Assembly (NCBI RefSeq): GCF_016031625.1
Contig: NZ_JACCHP010000031.1
Coordinates: forward strand, 1 to 58,926
Direction: 5' to 3'
Length of the DNA: 58,926 nucleotides
Source: Bradyrhizobium agreste
GTDB taxonomy: Bacteria; Pseudomonadota; Alphaproteobacteria; Rhizobiales; Xanthobacteraceae
Shown here: positions 34,529 to 44,991 of the stretch, in pieces
Layout: every line of letters starts with the position of its first letter
How positions within the stretch are numbered: the first letter of the stretch is position 1
Position numbers and translations under genes: made by a program
Notes under the pieces: model-generated
Databases searched by the model: none
The model's input: the letters and a program-made list of their open reading frames with translations, nothing else
What the model was told of the DNA's origin: nothing

Positions 34529-34921
34529 TCAGTCGGCAGAGAGTTCCTCGGCCACGGCTTTCACCTGGGCCAGCGAGCTGCCGCCTGCCGCCTCGGTCGC
34601 CGCCATCACGGCGCCCTCCACGATCGGCGCGTTGCATACGACGACGAGATCGCGCCGTGCGGGCTCCAGCATCTCGACCGCCATTTCGCTGTTGGTTTCG
34701 GCGCCGCCAAGATCGACGAGGATCGCGACGCCCTTTGTGGACCAGGCATTATTGATGGCGTCGATGATCGAGGAAACACTGGTGCCCAGTCCACCGTCCG
34801 GATTGCCGCCACAGAAGGCCACCTTGACCTCGCTGCCGACCATCTGCCGCACCATGTCGGCGGTGCCCTTGGCGATATCCTTCGAATGCGAGACGATCAC
34901 GATACCCACAGTGTCGGTCAT
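34529..34921 (-). CDS. dhaM: PTS-dependent dihydroxyacetone kinase, phosphotransferase subunit DhaM (EIIA-Man-like)
   Basis: A 130-residue phosphocarrier. GIVIVSHSKDIAKGTADMVR at the N-terminus contains the phosphorylated His12, and LVDLGGAETNSEMA is the second family block. It holds only the EIIA-like domain; the HPr and EI domains fused in E. coli DhaM are separate genes here. DhaM rephosphorylates ADP that stays bound to DhaL. It overlaps the dhaL stop by 4 bp (ATGA). Confidence 0.95.
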   Translation of the reverse strand: MTDTVGIVIVSHSKDIAKGTADMVRQMVGSEVKVAFCGGNPDGGLGTSVSSIIDAINNAWSTKGVAILVDLGGAETNSEMAVEMLEPARRDLVVVCNAPIVEGAVMAATEAAGGSSLAQVKAVAEELSAD

Positions 34922-35541
34922 TGTTGTCCCTCCAGGCTCGCGCAGACCGCCTGCACGAGTACGCAGCTCGAACGTGCGCCGGGATCGACATGTCCGACGC
35001 TGCGCGGTCCGAGGAACGACGCTCGCCCCTTGGTGGCCTGCATCGGTGCGGTCCGCTCGACCGCTTCGGCCGCGGTGGTGCGGACCCGCGCGATCAGATC
35101 CGGTTGGCCGGCCGCCATCCTCAACGTTTCCAGGACTGGAACAAGCACGTCGAGCATTGTCTTCTCGCCGGCCTGCGAGCGCCCCCGCGCGCTCACCGCA
35201 TTCACGCCGCTACCAAAGACATCCGCAAGATCGTCCGGCAAGTGCCTGTCATGCGAGAGCGCTTCGCCCGCGGCAAGAAAGAAACTGCCGTAAAGCGGCC
35301 CGGAGGCGCCTCCCACGGTCATCACCAGGGTCTTGCCGATCATCTTCAGCGCCTCGTCCAGCGGTTGCGCCGAGATGGCATCAAGCTTGCCGAGCACTGC
35401 CTCGAAGCCGCGCTTCATGTTTGTCCCATGGTCACCGTCGCCGATCGCCTGATCCAGGGTCGTGAGTTCCGGCGCGCTCGCGATGACCTGCTCTGCGGCC
35501 ACCTTCACCAGGGTCCTGATCGTCTCGGGTTGTAGCGACAT
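34918..35541 (-). CDS. dhaL: Dihydroxyacetone kinase, ADP-binding subunit DhaL
   Basis: A 207-residue all-helical subunit that holds ADP/ATP through two magnesium ions and phosphorylates dihydroxyacetone on DhaK. The metal-binding segment is TLDQAIGDGDHGTNMKRGF; GGASGPLYGSFF and the C-terminal SVGHVDPGARSSCVLV are further hallmarks. The gene starts 12 bp after the second ATPase gene, tying the kinase to the importer operon. Confidence 0.96.
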   Translation of the reverse strand: MSLQPETIRTLVKVAAEQVIASAPELTTLDQAIGDGDHGTNMKRGFEAVLGKLDAISAQPLDEALKMIGKTLVMTVGGASGPLYGSFFLAAGEALSHDRHLPDDLADVFGSGVNAVSARGRSQAGEKTMLDVLVPVLETLRMAAGQPDLIARVRTTAAEAVERTAPMQATKGRASFLGPRSVGHVDPGARSSCVLVQAVCASLEGQQ

Positions 35542-35553
35542 CGAGTTGATCCT

Positions 35554-36571
<1,018 letters not shown>

Positions 36572-36579
<8 letters not shown>

Positions 36580-37669
36580 GGCGCGCGCTCCCTTCATTGG
36601 CGGTCCGAATAGCCAAACCGCTGCCGACATCGAACAGCGCGAGCCTCTCGGAGTTGAATTCAAGACCTACCGTCTCGCCGATCCGCACCGACGCGCTGGA
36701 GGGCAACCGCGCCGCGACGCGTCCATGCGCCGTGTCGACGGTGACGATCTGCGTGGTGCCGAGATATTCGGCGCCGAACACCTCGCCGCGGACGGGTGCC
36801 GCGTCGGCAAAGCGAATGTGCTCAGGACGTATCCCGAGCGCCAGCGGTGCGCTCGCACGATCCTCGCGGATCTCTGGGACTTCGACGCTGACGCTATGGA
36901 AGGCGACAGCCCGATCCCCCGCCCGTAGGCCGCTTTCAAACCGCAGGAAATTCATCGGGGGCGAGCCGATGAAATCGGCTACGAACATGCTGGCGGGCCG
37001 GTCATAGACCTCTTGCGGCGAGCCGATCTGTTCGACGCACCCCTTATTCATGACCGCGATCTGATCCGCCATCGACATCGCCTCGAGCTGGTCGTGCGTC
37101 ACGTAGACCGTAGTAGCACCAATGCGATCATGGAGGTCACGGAGCTCGCCGCACATCAGATGCCGAAACTCGGCGTCGAGCGCCCCGAGCGGCTCGTCCA
37201 TCAGAAAAGCCTTCGGCCGCCTGACCATGGCACGCCCCAGCGCGACCCGCTGCCGGTCGCCACCCGACAGCTTTGACGTCTTGCTCGACAAGAGATGCTC
37301 GATCCGCAACAGCCGCGCCGTTTCCTGCACGCACTCGCGAATCTGGCGCTTCGCCATGCCCTGGCACTTCAGCGGAAAGCCGATGTTTTCGGCGACATTC
37401 ATGTGCGGATAGAGCGCGAAGAGCTGGAAGACGAAGGCGATGTCGCGCGCGGCGGCGCGCCGGAACGTCACGTCCTCGCCGTTGAGCATGATCTTTCCAT
37501 CGGTCGGCAGCTCGAGGCCGGCGATCATGCGCAACGTGGTGGTCTTGCCGCAGCCCGACGGGCCGAGCAGCGCAAAGAAGACGCCGTCGTCGATGGTGAA
37601 GTTCGAGCCTTCGACGGCCGTGAACTGATCGAACGACTTGCGCAGGTTTTCGATGCGGATTTGTGCCAT
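36572..37669 (-). CDS. ABC transporter ATP-binding protein, UgpC/MalK type (first ATPase of a polyol importer)
   Basis: A 365-residue ATPase. Walker A GPSGCGKTT, Q loop FVFQLFALYPH, signature LSGGDRQR, Walker B FLMDEPLGALD, switch histidine YVTHDQLEA and a TOBE domain (LGIRPEHIRF). The two ATPases are clearly different in sequence, so this is a heterodimer and not a recent duplication. ATG 37669 is chosen with GGCGG upstream; the longer frame to 37714 has no signal. It overlaps the second ATPase gene. Confidence 0.9.
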
Positions 37670-37679
37670 AGCTGCCGCC

Positions 37680-37880
37680 CTATTCCGGAAAATGGCTGAC
37701 GATGACATAGCCAACCGTGCCGGCGAGGATCGTCACGAAGGAATAGCTGTACAGATCGATCGACCACGGCTGCACCAGCATGACGATGCCGCCCCCGATC
37801 AGGGTCATCGCGCCGGCCTCCCAAGGCCCACGAAGGAACCAGCGACACATTCCGCTTTTGGCAACCGCAGAACCGCTCAT
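37680..37880 (-). CDS. Small two-helix membrane protein of the polyol importer operon (DUF2160-like)
   Basis: A 66-residue protein with two hydrophobic stretches, AMTLIGGGIVMLVQPWSIDL and SYSFVTILAGTVGYVIVSHF, joined by a short loop. It lies between the second permease and the first ATPase of the importer and overlaps the permease stop by 4 bp. A small membrane protein at this position is also found in rhizobial glycerol-transport operons. It probably stabilises or assists the permease pair; nothing more can be said from sequence. Family assignment is tentative. Confidence 0.75.
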   Translation of the reverse strand: MSGSAVAKSGMCRWFLRGPWEAGAMTLIGGGIVMLVQPWSIDLYSYSFVTILAGTVGYVIVSHFPE

Positions 37881-38839
37881 TTGCGCACAGCTCCGAAAGT
37901 GATGCCGCGCAATAGATGCTTGCGCAACAGCACGGTGAACAAGACGATCGGTATGACGAACAGCGTGGTCGCCGCAGCAACCGCCGGCCAGTCCTGCCCG
38001 CCCTCGCCGATGATGAAGGGAATGAAGGGCGGCATGGTCTGCGCCTCGCCGCTGGTCAGGAGAACCGCGAAAGCATACTCGTTCCACGAGAAGATCAGAC
38101 AGAAGATTGCGGTTGCCGCAATTCCCGTGACGGCCTGCGGCAATACGACCTTGCGCAACGCCTGCAGCCGCGTGTAGCCATCGACAAGGGCGGCCTCCTC
38201 GTATTCGCGCGGGATCTCGTCGATGAACCCCTTGAGCAGCCAGACCGCGAGCGAGACGTTCACGGCGGTGTAGAGCAGGATCATTCCGAGCCTAGTGTCG
38301 GTCAGGTTGAGCTGCCGGTACATCAGATAGATCGGGATCGCCACCGCAACGGGCGGCATCATGCGCGTCGAGAGGATGAAGAACAGGAGGTCGTCAGCCA
38401 GGGGAATGCGGAAGCGAGAGAAAGCGTAGGCCGCGAGCGTGCCGAGAAAGACAGCCAGGAAGGTCGAGCCAAACCCGATGATCAGCGAGTTGACGAAGCG
38501 CGGCACAACCTTCGACGGTCCGGCAATGACCATGTCGCGCTGGCGCACGAGCTTGTCGTACCACGTCTCCGGCGGCGGCAGCTTGGCGATGAAATCCGGC
38601 GTCTGGCGGGTGCGCACCGTAAAGAGGTTCACGTAGCCTTCGAGGGTCGGCTCGAAGATCACCTTGGGTGGATAGGCGATGGCGTCGCTCTGCGACTTGA
38701 ATGCGGTGGCGACGATCCAGAGCAGCGGCAGGATCGTGATCACCGCATACAGGATGACGAGACCGCCAGCTACAATCTTTGCGCGCGGCGAGGCTTCGAC
38801 GATGGAGTGAGCGGAAGACTTGGTGAGGACAGCGGTCAT
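37877..38839 (-). CDS. ABC transporter permease, CUT1 MalG/UgpE type
   Basis: A 320-residue inner-membrane subunit. The first helix is IVAGGLVILYAVITILPLLW; there is a large periplasmic segment and an EAA loop YEEAALVDGYTRLQALRKVVLP. The end ALLRKHLLRGITFGAVR (here VLLRKHLLRGITFGAVRK) is the canonical C-terminus of MalG-type permeases. The start overlaps the MalF-type stop by 4 bp. It forms the translocation pore with the MalF-type partner. Confidence 0.93.
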   Translation of the reverse strand: MTAVLTKSSAHSIVEASPRAKIVAGGLVILYAVITILPLLWIVATAFKSQSDAIAYPPKVIFEPTLEGYVNLFTVRTRQTPDFIAKLPPPETWYDKLVRQRDMVIAGPSKVVPRFVNSLIIGFGSTFLAVFLGTLAAYAFSRFRIPLADDLLFFILSTRMMPPVAVAIPIYLMYRQLNLTDTRLGMILLYTAVNVSLAVWLLKGFIDEIPREYEEAALVDGYTRLQALRKVVLPQAVTGIAATAIFCLIFSWNEYAFAVLLTSGEAQTMPPFIPFIIGEGGQDWPAVAAATTLFVIPIVLFTVLLRKHLLRGITFGAVRK

Positions 38840-39810
38840 CGTTGCTTCACCTTATTGAGCGCTTTGACGTAGATGTTGGCGGCACCGAACACGGTCACGA
38901 ACAGGATGATGGCGAGCGCGGAGGAATAGCCGGTGCGCCATTTCTCGAATGCCGCGCGCTTCAGCGTGATCGACACGAGCTCGGTGGTCGAGCCCGGGCC
39001 TCCAGACGTCAACAGATTGACCATGTCGAACATCTTGAAGTTCTCGATCGCGCGGAAAAGCACGGCGAGCATCAGGAATGGAACCGTCATCGGCAGCGTG
39101 ATCGACCAGAACTGCCGCCAGGCCGAGGCGCGATCGACTTCGGCCGCCTCATAGATGTAGTCGGGAATGGAGCGAAGCCCAGCGAGGCAGATCAGCATGA
39201 CGTAGGGAGCCCACATCCAGGTGTCGACCAGCACGATGGTCCAGGGTGCGAGCGAGACCTGCCCGGTCATGCTGAACGAGCTCGGCGGCACACCGGTGAA
39301 CATACTGATGAGGTAGTTGAACGGGCCGATTTGCGGCTGCAGGAGCAGCGTCCAGAAGTTGCCGACGACCGCAGGCGACAGCATCATCGGCAGCAGAATG
39401 ATCGTGGTCCAAAAGCTGTGACCACGAAATTGACGGTTGATCAACAGCGCCAGGCCATAGCCGATGACCACCTGTAGTGCCACCGACCAGATCACGAATT
39501 GCGCCGTGGTCTGGAGCCGGAACCAGACGTCCTCGTCGGTGAGGATGTCGGTGAAATTGTCGAGCCCGACGAACCGCAGCGGCAGATAAGACATGCTGAG
39601 GTTGAGGCTGGTGAAGGACAACCGGATCATCCACACCAGCGGAAAGATGTTGATCGCCAGCAACAGCGCGATCGTCGGCGCAACGAACAGCCAAGCGATG
39701 GTCCGGTCCGACAGGCCGCGGACGCGCCGCGTGGCACGAGATTTGGCGGGCTCGCTCACGCCGGGGATCATAGTATCATCGGGTTGAAGGATCGTCGTCA
39801 TCTGGTCCAT
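38836..39810 (-). CDS. ABC transporter permease, CUT1 MalF/UgpA type
   Basis: A 324-residue inner-membrane subunit: first helix IAWLFVAPTIALLLAINIFP followed by the typical WMIRLSFTSLNLS, later helices, and EAA loop YEAAEVDRASAWRQFWSITLPM. There are two possible starts (ATG 39810 or 39801). It follows the binding-protein gene by about 70 bp. Substrate specificity depends on the binding protein and cannot be read from the permease. Confidence 0.92.
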   Translation of the reverse strand: MDQMTTILQPDDTMIPGVSEPAKSRATRRVRGLSDRTIAWLFVAPTIALLLAINIFPLVWMIRLSFTSLNLSMSYLPLRFVGLDNFTDILTDEDVWFRLQTTAQFVIWSVALQVVIGYGLALLINRQFRGHSFWTTIILLPMMLSPAVVGNFWTLLLQPQIGPFNYLISMFTGVPPSSFSMTGQVSLAPWTIVLVDTWMWAPYVMLICLAGLRSIPDYIYEAAEVDRASAWRQFWSITLPMTVPFLMLAVLFRAIENFKMFDMVNLLTSGGPGSTTELVSITLKRAAFEKWRTGYSSALAIILFVTVFGAANIYVKALNKVKQR

Positions 39811-39879
39811 CGACTGGCTGGTTCGGTTTCCCCGGGATACACCCCGGGGAAACCGGTTCAGTTGATGCGAGTGCCGCGC

Positions 39880-41238
39880 CTATTGCGACGCGACCTGCTT
39901 GCCCTGCTCCTTGAAGACCTTGGTCCAATCCTTGACCAGGAGATCGAGCGCCTGCTGCGCCGTGCCCTTGTCGGCAACGACGTAGTCATGCACCCGCTTC
40001 TGCATGTCGAGCAGCAGTTGCGCATAGGATGGCTCGGCCCAGAAGTCCTTGACGATGCCCATCGACTCCAGGAATTGCGGTGCGAATGCCGCGCTCTTCG
40101 GGAAGTCGGGCGCGTCGACCACCGCCTTCAGGGCCGAATAGCCACCGAGCTGCCACCATTTCTGCTGCACGGCAGGCTGCGCGAACCACTTGATGTAGGC
40201 GAGCGCGTCGTCCTTGCGATCGGAGGTCGCTACCACCGAGATGCCCTGTCCGCCGAGCTGGGTGAAGTGTCCGTTCGGGCCGGCCGGGTTGACGAAGAAA
40301 CCGATCTTGTCGCCGCCGACATTCGGATCCTTGTAGAGGCCGGGGAAGAAGGCGAACCAGTTCATCTGCATCGCCACCTGCCCGGACTTGAAGGCGTCCA
40401 GCCCCTCCTGCATGTAGGCATTGGTCATGCCCGGCGCGGTGCAGCACTTGTAGAGCTCCTTGTAGAACTCGAGCCCCTTGGCCGCTTCCGATGAATTGAC
40501 GACGCTCTGCATCTGGTACGGCTTCTTGGGATTGTCGTAGCTGAAGCCGTAATTGTAGAGCACGTTGGTCACGCCCATGGTGATGCCTTCGGAGCCGCGC
40601 TCAGTGAAGATGTAGGCACCGTAGACCTTCTTGCCGTCGATCTCGCGGCCCTGGAAGAACTCAGCAACCTGCTTCAGCTCGTCATAGGTCTTCGGCGGCG
40701 CCAGGTCGCGGCCATACTTGGCCTTGAACGCGGATTGAATTTCGGGCCGCGAGAACCAGTCCTTGCGATAAGTCCAGCCTACCGCATCGGCCATAGCTGG
40801 CAGCGCCCAATAGTTCGGCGAGTTCTTCGGCCACTGCGAGTAGCCGACGACCGTCGCCGGGACGAAGTCGTCCATCGATATCTTCTCCTTGTCGAAGAAA
40901 TCGTTGAGCTTGACGTACCACTTGTTCTCGGCGGCGCCACCGATCCACTGGCTATCGCCGATGATCAGGTCGCAGAGCTTGCCGTGGGAGTTGAGCTCGT
41001 TGAGGAAGCGATCGGCATAGCTCGTCCACGGGACGAACTCGTATTTCATCTCAATGCCGGATTGCTTGGTAAAGTCCTTGCCGAGCTCGACCAGCGCATT
41101 GGCCGGATCCCATGCCGCCCAGCACAGCGTGAGCTGCTTGCCCTGAGCTGCGGCTTCGCCTCCGCCAAATATCCCCAGCAGCGCCGTCCCGAGGACCGTG
41201 GTTGCCGTCGAGCTTCTTAGCCAATTGAATGTCCGCAT
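39880..41238 (-). CDS. ABC transporter substrate-binding protein, CUT1 polyol/sugar type
   Basis: A 452-residue exported binding protein, first gene of the importer/kinase operon. A signal peptide (LRSSTATTVLGTALLGIFGG, cleavage after AAA) precedes an SBP_bac_1-type fold that begins LTLCWAAWDPANALVELGKD, with PWTSYADRFLNELNSHGKLC next. Start 41238 with GAGGAAACGGAT upstream; the longer frame back to 41391 lacks one. It belongs to the type used for glycerol, polyols and disaccharides. Association with dihydroxyacetone kinase suggests glycerol, dihydroxyacetone or a related triose/polyol; no dehydrogenase that would make dihydroxyacetone from glycerol is in the window. Confidence 0.9.
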   Translation of the reverse strand: MRTFNWLRSSTATTVLGTALLGIFGGGEAAAQGKQLTLCWAAWDPANALVELGKDFTKQSGIEMKYEFVPWTSYADRFLNELNSHGKLCDLIIGDSQWIGGAAENKWYVKLNDFFDKEKISMDDFVPATVVGYSQWPKNSPNYWALPAMADAVGWTYRKDWFSRPEIQSAFKAKYGRDLAPPKTYDELKQVAEFFQGREIDGKKVYGAYIFTERGSEGITMGVTNVLYNYGFSYDNPKKPYQMQSVVNSSEAAKGLEFYKELYKCCTAPGMTNAYMQEGLDAFKSGQVAMQMNWFAFFPGLYKDPNVGGDKIGFFVNPAGPNGHFTQLGGQGISVVATSDRKDDALAYIKWFAQPAVQQKWWQLGGYSALKAVVDAPDFPKSAAFAPQFLESMGIVKDFWAEPSYAQLLLDMQKRVHDYVVADKGTAQQALDLLVKDWTKVFKEQGKQVASQ

Positions 41239-42128
41239 ATCCGTTTCCTCTCTCGTTGAAGCATCTAACCCGCTCGGCGCTCCCTGCCGGAAAGACGCCA
41301 AGATCCTGAAACCGAGTTTGAGGAGCGATGAGTGGAGAACGAGACTGACCATTTCCGGAAACGGGTCCGGAAGGGCTTGGGCTCCTCCCACACATCGGCT
41401 CGATGCGTGATGTTTATGTTTTTTGTAGAACTAAACGTATTACTAAATTTTGGGAGCCGTCAAGCCGGCTTGTCGTTAGCCTGGCGAAAAGATTCGCGAC
41501 GTTCGCGCGCGCAAGCGGGATGTTCGCAGCGCAGCAAAATGCCGGGCTTTTGTCGGAAGCTTCGATTTCCGATCTGACGCCGCGGAGCAATCCAGCCGCC
41601 CGGATAACCGGCGAGCCAGAAGTTGGCCATCGCCAAGCATGTTTAGCAAATAGCTTTACTGAACGTTCAACAAAGCGATTAAGAGCGTGAGCGGTCTCCT
41701 CATCGGCCGAAATCTGCTATCGCCGCGGACCACACCTGTTTCGCCCCAGAAACGACCTCGCCAAAGCGCAGCTAACGCAATCGAACTCAAGCAATGAGCG
41801 CAGCAAGTTCGACCAGCGGGGCTGCACGGAGCGGGATGAGAGGGTGGCGCCTCATGTTTCCACCAACTGATGCTGATCGTCAGCACTCACCTATCTCGCT
41901 CCCCTCGGAAGCAATGGACGTGCTCCTTCCGCTGACCCGAGGCAGCCCAATCTCATCTCACGAGGTCTGCTCACATTGGCTGTGACGAGATTTTTCTTGA
42001 TCTCCCGGTGCACACGTCGTGCACACGGCGTCTTCTAAGTATCTGAAAGACCTTAATTCTCGCTCCAATCCATCATGGGCCGGTTTAAGCAAGCTCGAAG
42101 CGAATAGTGGAAAATTAAGCCAACTCGC
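41239..42128. other. Intergenic region with the probable promoter of the importer/kinase operon
   Basis: About 890 bases without a supported gene. It is less GC-rich than its surroundings, especially near 41410-41455. There ACTAAA occurs twice 12 bp apart (41430-41435 and 41442-41447), a spacing that would place two sites on the same DNA face, as for DeoR/GlpR-type regulators. At 42008-42027 GTGCACACG is directly repeated with an 11-bp period. I could not place confident -35/-10 boxes. Short frames of 60-95 codons lack start signals and protein-like composition. The length suggests a lost gene. Confidence 0.5.
41430..41447. promoter_or_regulatory. ACTAAA direct repeat, possible operator
   Basis: Two ACTAAA hexamers start 12 bp apart in an AT-rich patch about 195 bp upstream of the binding-protein start at 41238. 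Possible site for a DeoR/GlpR-like regulator; no regulator gene is nearby. Confidence 0.25.
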
Positions 42129-43031
42129 TCAGCGCGGCGGTCCAGCGTCCGAGAGAGTTCTCATCTCACCGGTCGTTTCAGGAAAGTAGACCTTGCAGCG
42201 TTGGCCGGCTGGCAAGCGATGATCCGAGTTCGGCAGTGCGAGGCGAACGCCGAAGGTCCCGCTGGAAGCATCGAAGACCCGGTCGACGACGACAATCTTG
42301 GCCTCGTAGCTGCCACCAATCGGCGGATCGGGACGGACGATCCCGCTCATGCCCGTGCGGAGCTGCGGATACATCCGCACCGGCAGAAAGGCTTCCACAT
42401 GCAGCGGATCGAGCTGTGCGAGCACGGCGATATAACCCTCCTGATAGATGAACTCACCGGCCGTGAGTTTGCGCTCGCTCACCACACCGCCGATCGGGCT
42501 GCGGATCACGCGCTGATCAAACGTCGCTTCCGAACGATCGACCTCGATCAGGGCAAGATCCCGCTCGAGCTTCTCGCGGGCGAGATCCTGCTCGGCGACG
42601 CGAAGATCCGCTTGAAGCTCGTCGAACTTGTCCTGGGCGACAACGTGCTTCTCGAGCAATTGACTCGCGCGATCCATCCGTGCCCGGGTCAACGCAAGGC
42701 GCGCGAGCTGCGCATCGATCCGCGCCGAGCTGGCCGCGCGCGCGCGATTGTAGGCAAGCGCCGCCGTCTCGACGCGTGATTCCAGCTTCGCGATCACCTG
42801 CCCCGGCGCGACCACGTCGCCGCGGCTGACCAGCACCTCGGCGAGCAACCCCGGTACGGAACTGCCGAGCTTGACGGTCTGGGATGGATCGATCACGCAG
42901 TCGAACACTGGCTCCGCTGCGGTTGCGGGCAGCGTCAAAAGGATCGGGCCGAACGCGCAGAGTGCAGCCAGGAGACGGGACTGCACGGCACGACGGCCGC
43001 TATTCTGCCTTGCCGGCAAATGCCAATGCAT
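42129..43031 (-). CDS. HlyD/RND-type periplasmic adaptor protein
   Basis: A 300-residue exported adaptor. A signal peptide (LLAALCAFGPILLTLPATAA) precedes a lipoyl-like half (VPGLLAEVLVSRGDVVAPGQVIAKLE), an antiparallel coiled-coil hairpin (about residues 100-175, rich in Ala, Arg, Leu), the second lipoyl half (IRSPIGGVVSERKLTAGEFI) and a beta-barrel domain (VEAFLPVRMYPQLRTGMSGI). There is no inner-membrane pump beside it. It is the last gene of the giant-protein operon and overlaps the SecA-like stop by about 30 bp; ATG 43031 is used over GTG 43049. It probably bridges the inner-membrane proteins of this cluster to an outer-membrane channel coded elsewhere. Confidence 0.88.
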   Translation of the reverse strand: MHWHLPARQNSGRRAVQSRLLAALCAFGPILLTLPATAAEPVFDCVIDPSQTVKLGSSVPGLLAEVLVSRGDVVAPGQVIAKLESRVETAALAYNRARAASSARIDAQLARLALTRARMDRASQLLEKHVVAQDKFDELQADLRVAEQDLAREKLERDLALIEVDRSEATFDQRVIRSPIGGVVSERKLTAGEFIYQEGYIAVLAQLDPLHVEAFLPVRMYPQLRTGMSGIVRPDPPIGGSYEAKIVVVDRVFDASSGTFGVRLALPNSDHRLPAGQRCKVYFPETTGEMRTLSDAGPPR

Positions 43032-44991
43032 GATCGAGCCTTTCGTCACTGTTCAACAAAGCCCCGCGCATGCGGGAATGAAGCCGTTCCGCCTTCCACT
43101 GGGCGCCCCGGATCGCGATCGCGGCCAGCCGCTGGCTGCCGATCACAAGTCCAAGGCGTACGAGCATCCGCATGATGCCGCTCGGGTCCATATCGAAGAG
43201 CGCGTCCTCGGCCGACAGGATCGACTGGCACCAGCCGGGCTGGCCCTGCCGGGCGCAGCGGCCGACGAGCTGCCGGTCGATCCGCCGCGAGTCGTGGCGC
43301 TCCGAGATGATCACATGCAGGCCGCCGCGGACACAGACGTCCTCGGGCACCTTGATGTCGGTACCGCGCCCGGCCATGTTGGTCGCCACCGTGATCCGGC
43401 CCGGCTGTCCTGCAGCCGCCACGATTTCGGCCTCTGCGCTGTCCTGGGCCGCATTGAGCACGACATGGTCGAGGCCCGCGGAGTGCAGATATTCGCTGGC
43501 GCGCTGCGAGGCCAGCACCGAGCGCGTGCCGAGCAACACCGGCAGGCCGCGCGCGGTCAATCCCGCGATCGTTGTGGTGATGGCCTGCCACTTCGTCGTC
43601 TCGTTCGGCAGCACCCGGTCCGCTACCTGGACACGCCGCGAGGGCCGATGGGTGGGAATGCGCGCGACCTTGAGCCGGTAGACCCGCCATAGTTCGCCGG
43701 CGATTTCGGTCGCCGTTCCGGACATGCCCGAGAGCCGGCGGTAGCGGCGGAAGAACCGCTGATAGGTCATCCGCGCAAGGGTCTCGCGCGCGCCGGTCGC
43801 CGCACAGCCTTCCTTGAGCTCGATCATCTGGTGCAGGCCGTCGCTCCAGAAGCGATCGGCCATAACGCGTCCCGTATATTCGTCGACGATCTCGACCTTG
43901 CCGTCACGCACGATGTAGTGCTCGCCGCGATTGAACAGGTAAAGGGCGGTTAGCGCCTGACACACCAGCTCCTCGCACTGCACCGGACCGTTCCCCAAAC
44001 CTCCGGCCGCTTCGGCGAGCCGCGCGACGCGAAGTAGGCCGCGCTGTGTCAGGCTGATCCGCCGCTCATTGCTGCGCGTCAGGTAGTCACGCCCTTGCTC
44101 CAGCGATCGCGCGATCTCGATGGCCCGGCGCACGTCTTCCGAGGAGATGGCGGACGGCAGACTGCGCGAGAGGATCAGCGGCGTGCGCGCCTCGTCGATG
44201 AGGACGCTGTCCGCCTCGTCGACGATGGCGAAGGCCAACCCCCGCAGCAGCAGCGAGACGGGCGGCGCCGCACCGAGACGCGCGACCTTACGCCGAAGAT
44301 TGCCCCGCTGCTGACCGAGTTCGAGACGGTCCCGGAGATAATCGAAGGCGAGATCCTTGTTGGTGCAATAGGTGATGTCACAGGCATAGGCGGCCTGTCT
44401 CTGCTCGGGTGTCAGATCGTGCACGACGATACCTGCCGATACACCGAGAAAGGTATAGAGCGGGCGCATGATGTCGCAATCGCGCGTGGCGAGATAATCG
44501 TTGACCGTCACGACATGGACCGGCATGCCGGCCAGCGCCGCAGTTGCGGCGGCAAGCGTCGCGGTCAGTGTCTTGCCTTCGCCGGTGTCCATTTCGGCGA
44601 CCATGCCCTGCAGCATCGCGTAGCCGCCCATGAGTTGCACATCGAAATGACGCATGCCGAGGACGCGGTCGGAGACCTCACGGATCACCGCAAAGGCCCT
44701 GGCCACGACCGCCGGGTCCTGCGCCTGCGTCCGCCGCAACGGCTCACGCAACGCCTGCGTATGCGCCTGAAGCTCAGCATCGGGTATCCCGGCAAGCAGT
44801 CGTCCCTCATCTGCGACCCGCACCACGATGTCGCGCAGCCGTCGTGCTCGCAGCGGCGCCCGGGTGACCAGCATCGAGCCGAAGGCGTCGGCGACGCGAT
44901 CGAGCGGTCTCGGGCGCGGCCAACGCCGCTCCGGGTAGAGCACCGGCCGCGGCAGCACGAAACCGGGCGACGACATGGGGGCGTCAGACAC
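43000..44991 (-). CDS. SecA-like translocase ATPase, shortened accessory form
   Basis: A 663-residue DEAD-type motor resembling SecA, the ATPase that pushes unfolded proteins through SecYEG. Walker A lies in AEMDTGEGKTLTA (Lys140), Walker B is DEAD at 258-261 in AIVDEADSVLIDEARTPLIL, followed by YLFNRGEHYIVRDGKVEIVD, LSGMSGTATEI and NMAGRGTDIKVPE of the second motor domain. Housekeeping SecA of alphaproteobacteria has about 900-950 residues; this one ends soon after the motor and scaffold and lacks the zinc-binding CxC...CH tail that contacts SecB and lipids. The start is GTG 44991, overlapping the M50 gene stop by 8 bp, with GAGG upstream. It belongs to an operon with a giant exported protein, so it is probably a dedicated SecA for that substrate, working with the cell's SecYEG. 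That link is inferred. Confidence 0.92.
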   Translation of the reverse strand: MSDAPMSSPGFVLPRPVLYPERRWPRPRPLDRVADAFGSMLVTRAPLRARRLRDIVVRVADEGRLLAGIPDAELQAHTQALREPLRRTQAQDPAVVARAFAVIREVSDRVLGMRHFDVQLMGGYAMLQGMVAEMDTGEGKTLTATLAAATAALAGMPVHVVTVNDYLATRDCDIMRPLYTFLGVSAGIVVHDLTPEQRQAAYACDITYCTNKDLAFDYLRDRLELGQQRGNLRRKVARLGAAPPVSLLLRGLAFAIVDEADSVLIDEARTPLILSRSLPSAISSEDVRRAIEIARSLEQGRDYLTRSNERRISLTQRGLLRVARLAEAAGGLGNGPVQCEELVCQALTALYLFNRGEHYIVRDGKVEIVDEYTGRVMADRFWSDGLHQMIELKEGCAATGARETLARMTYQRFFRRYRRLSGMSGTATEIAGELWRVYRLKVARIPTHRPSRRVQVADRVLPNETTKWQAITTTIAGLTARGLPVLLGTRSVLASQRASEYLHSAGLDHVVLNAAQDSAEAEIVAAAGQPGRITVATNMAGRGTDIKVPEDVCVRGGLHVIISERHDSRRIDRQLVGRCARQGQPGWCQSILSAEDALFDMDPSGIMRMLVRLGLVIGSQRLAAIAIRGAQWKAERLHSRMRGALLNSDERLDHALAFAGKAE

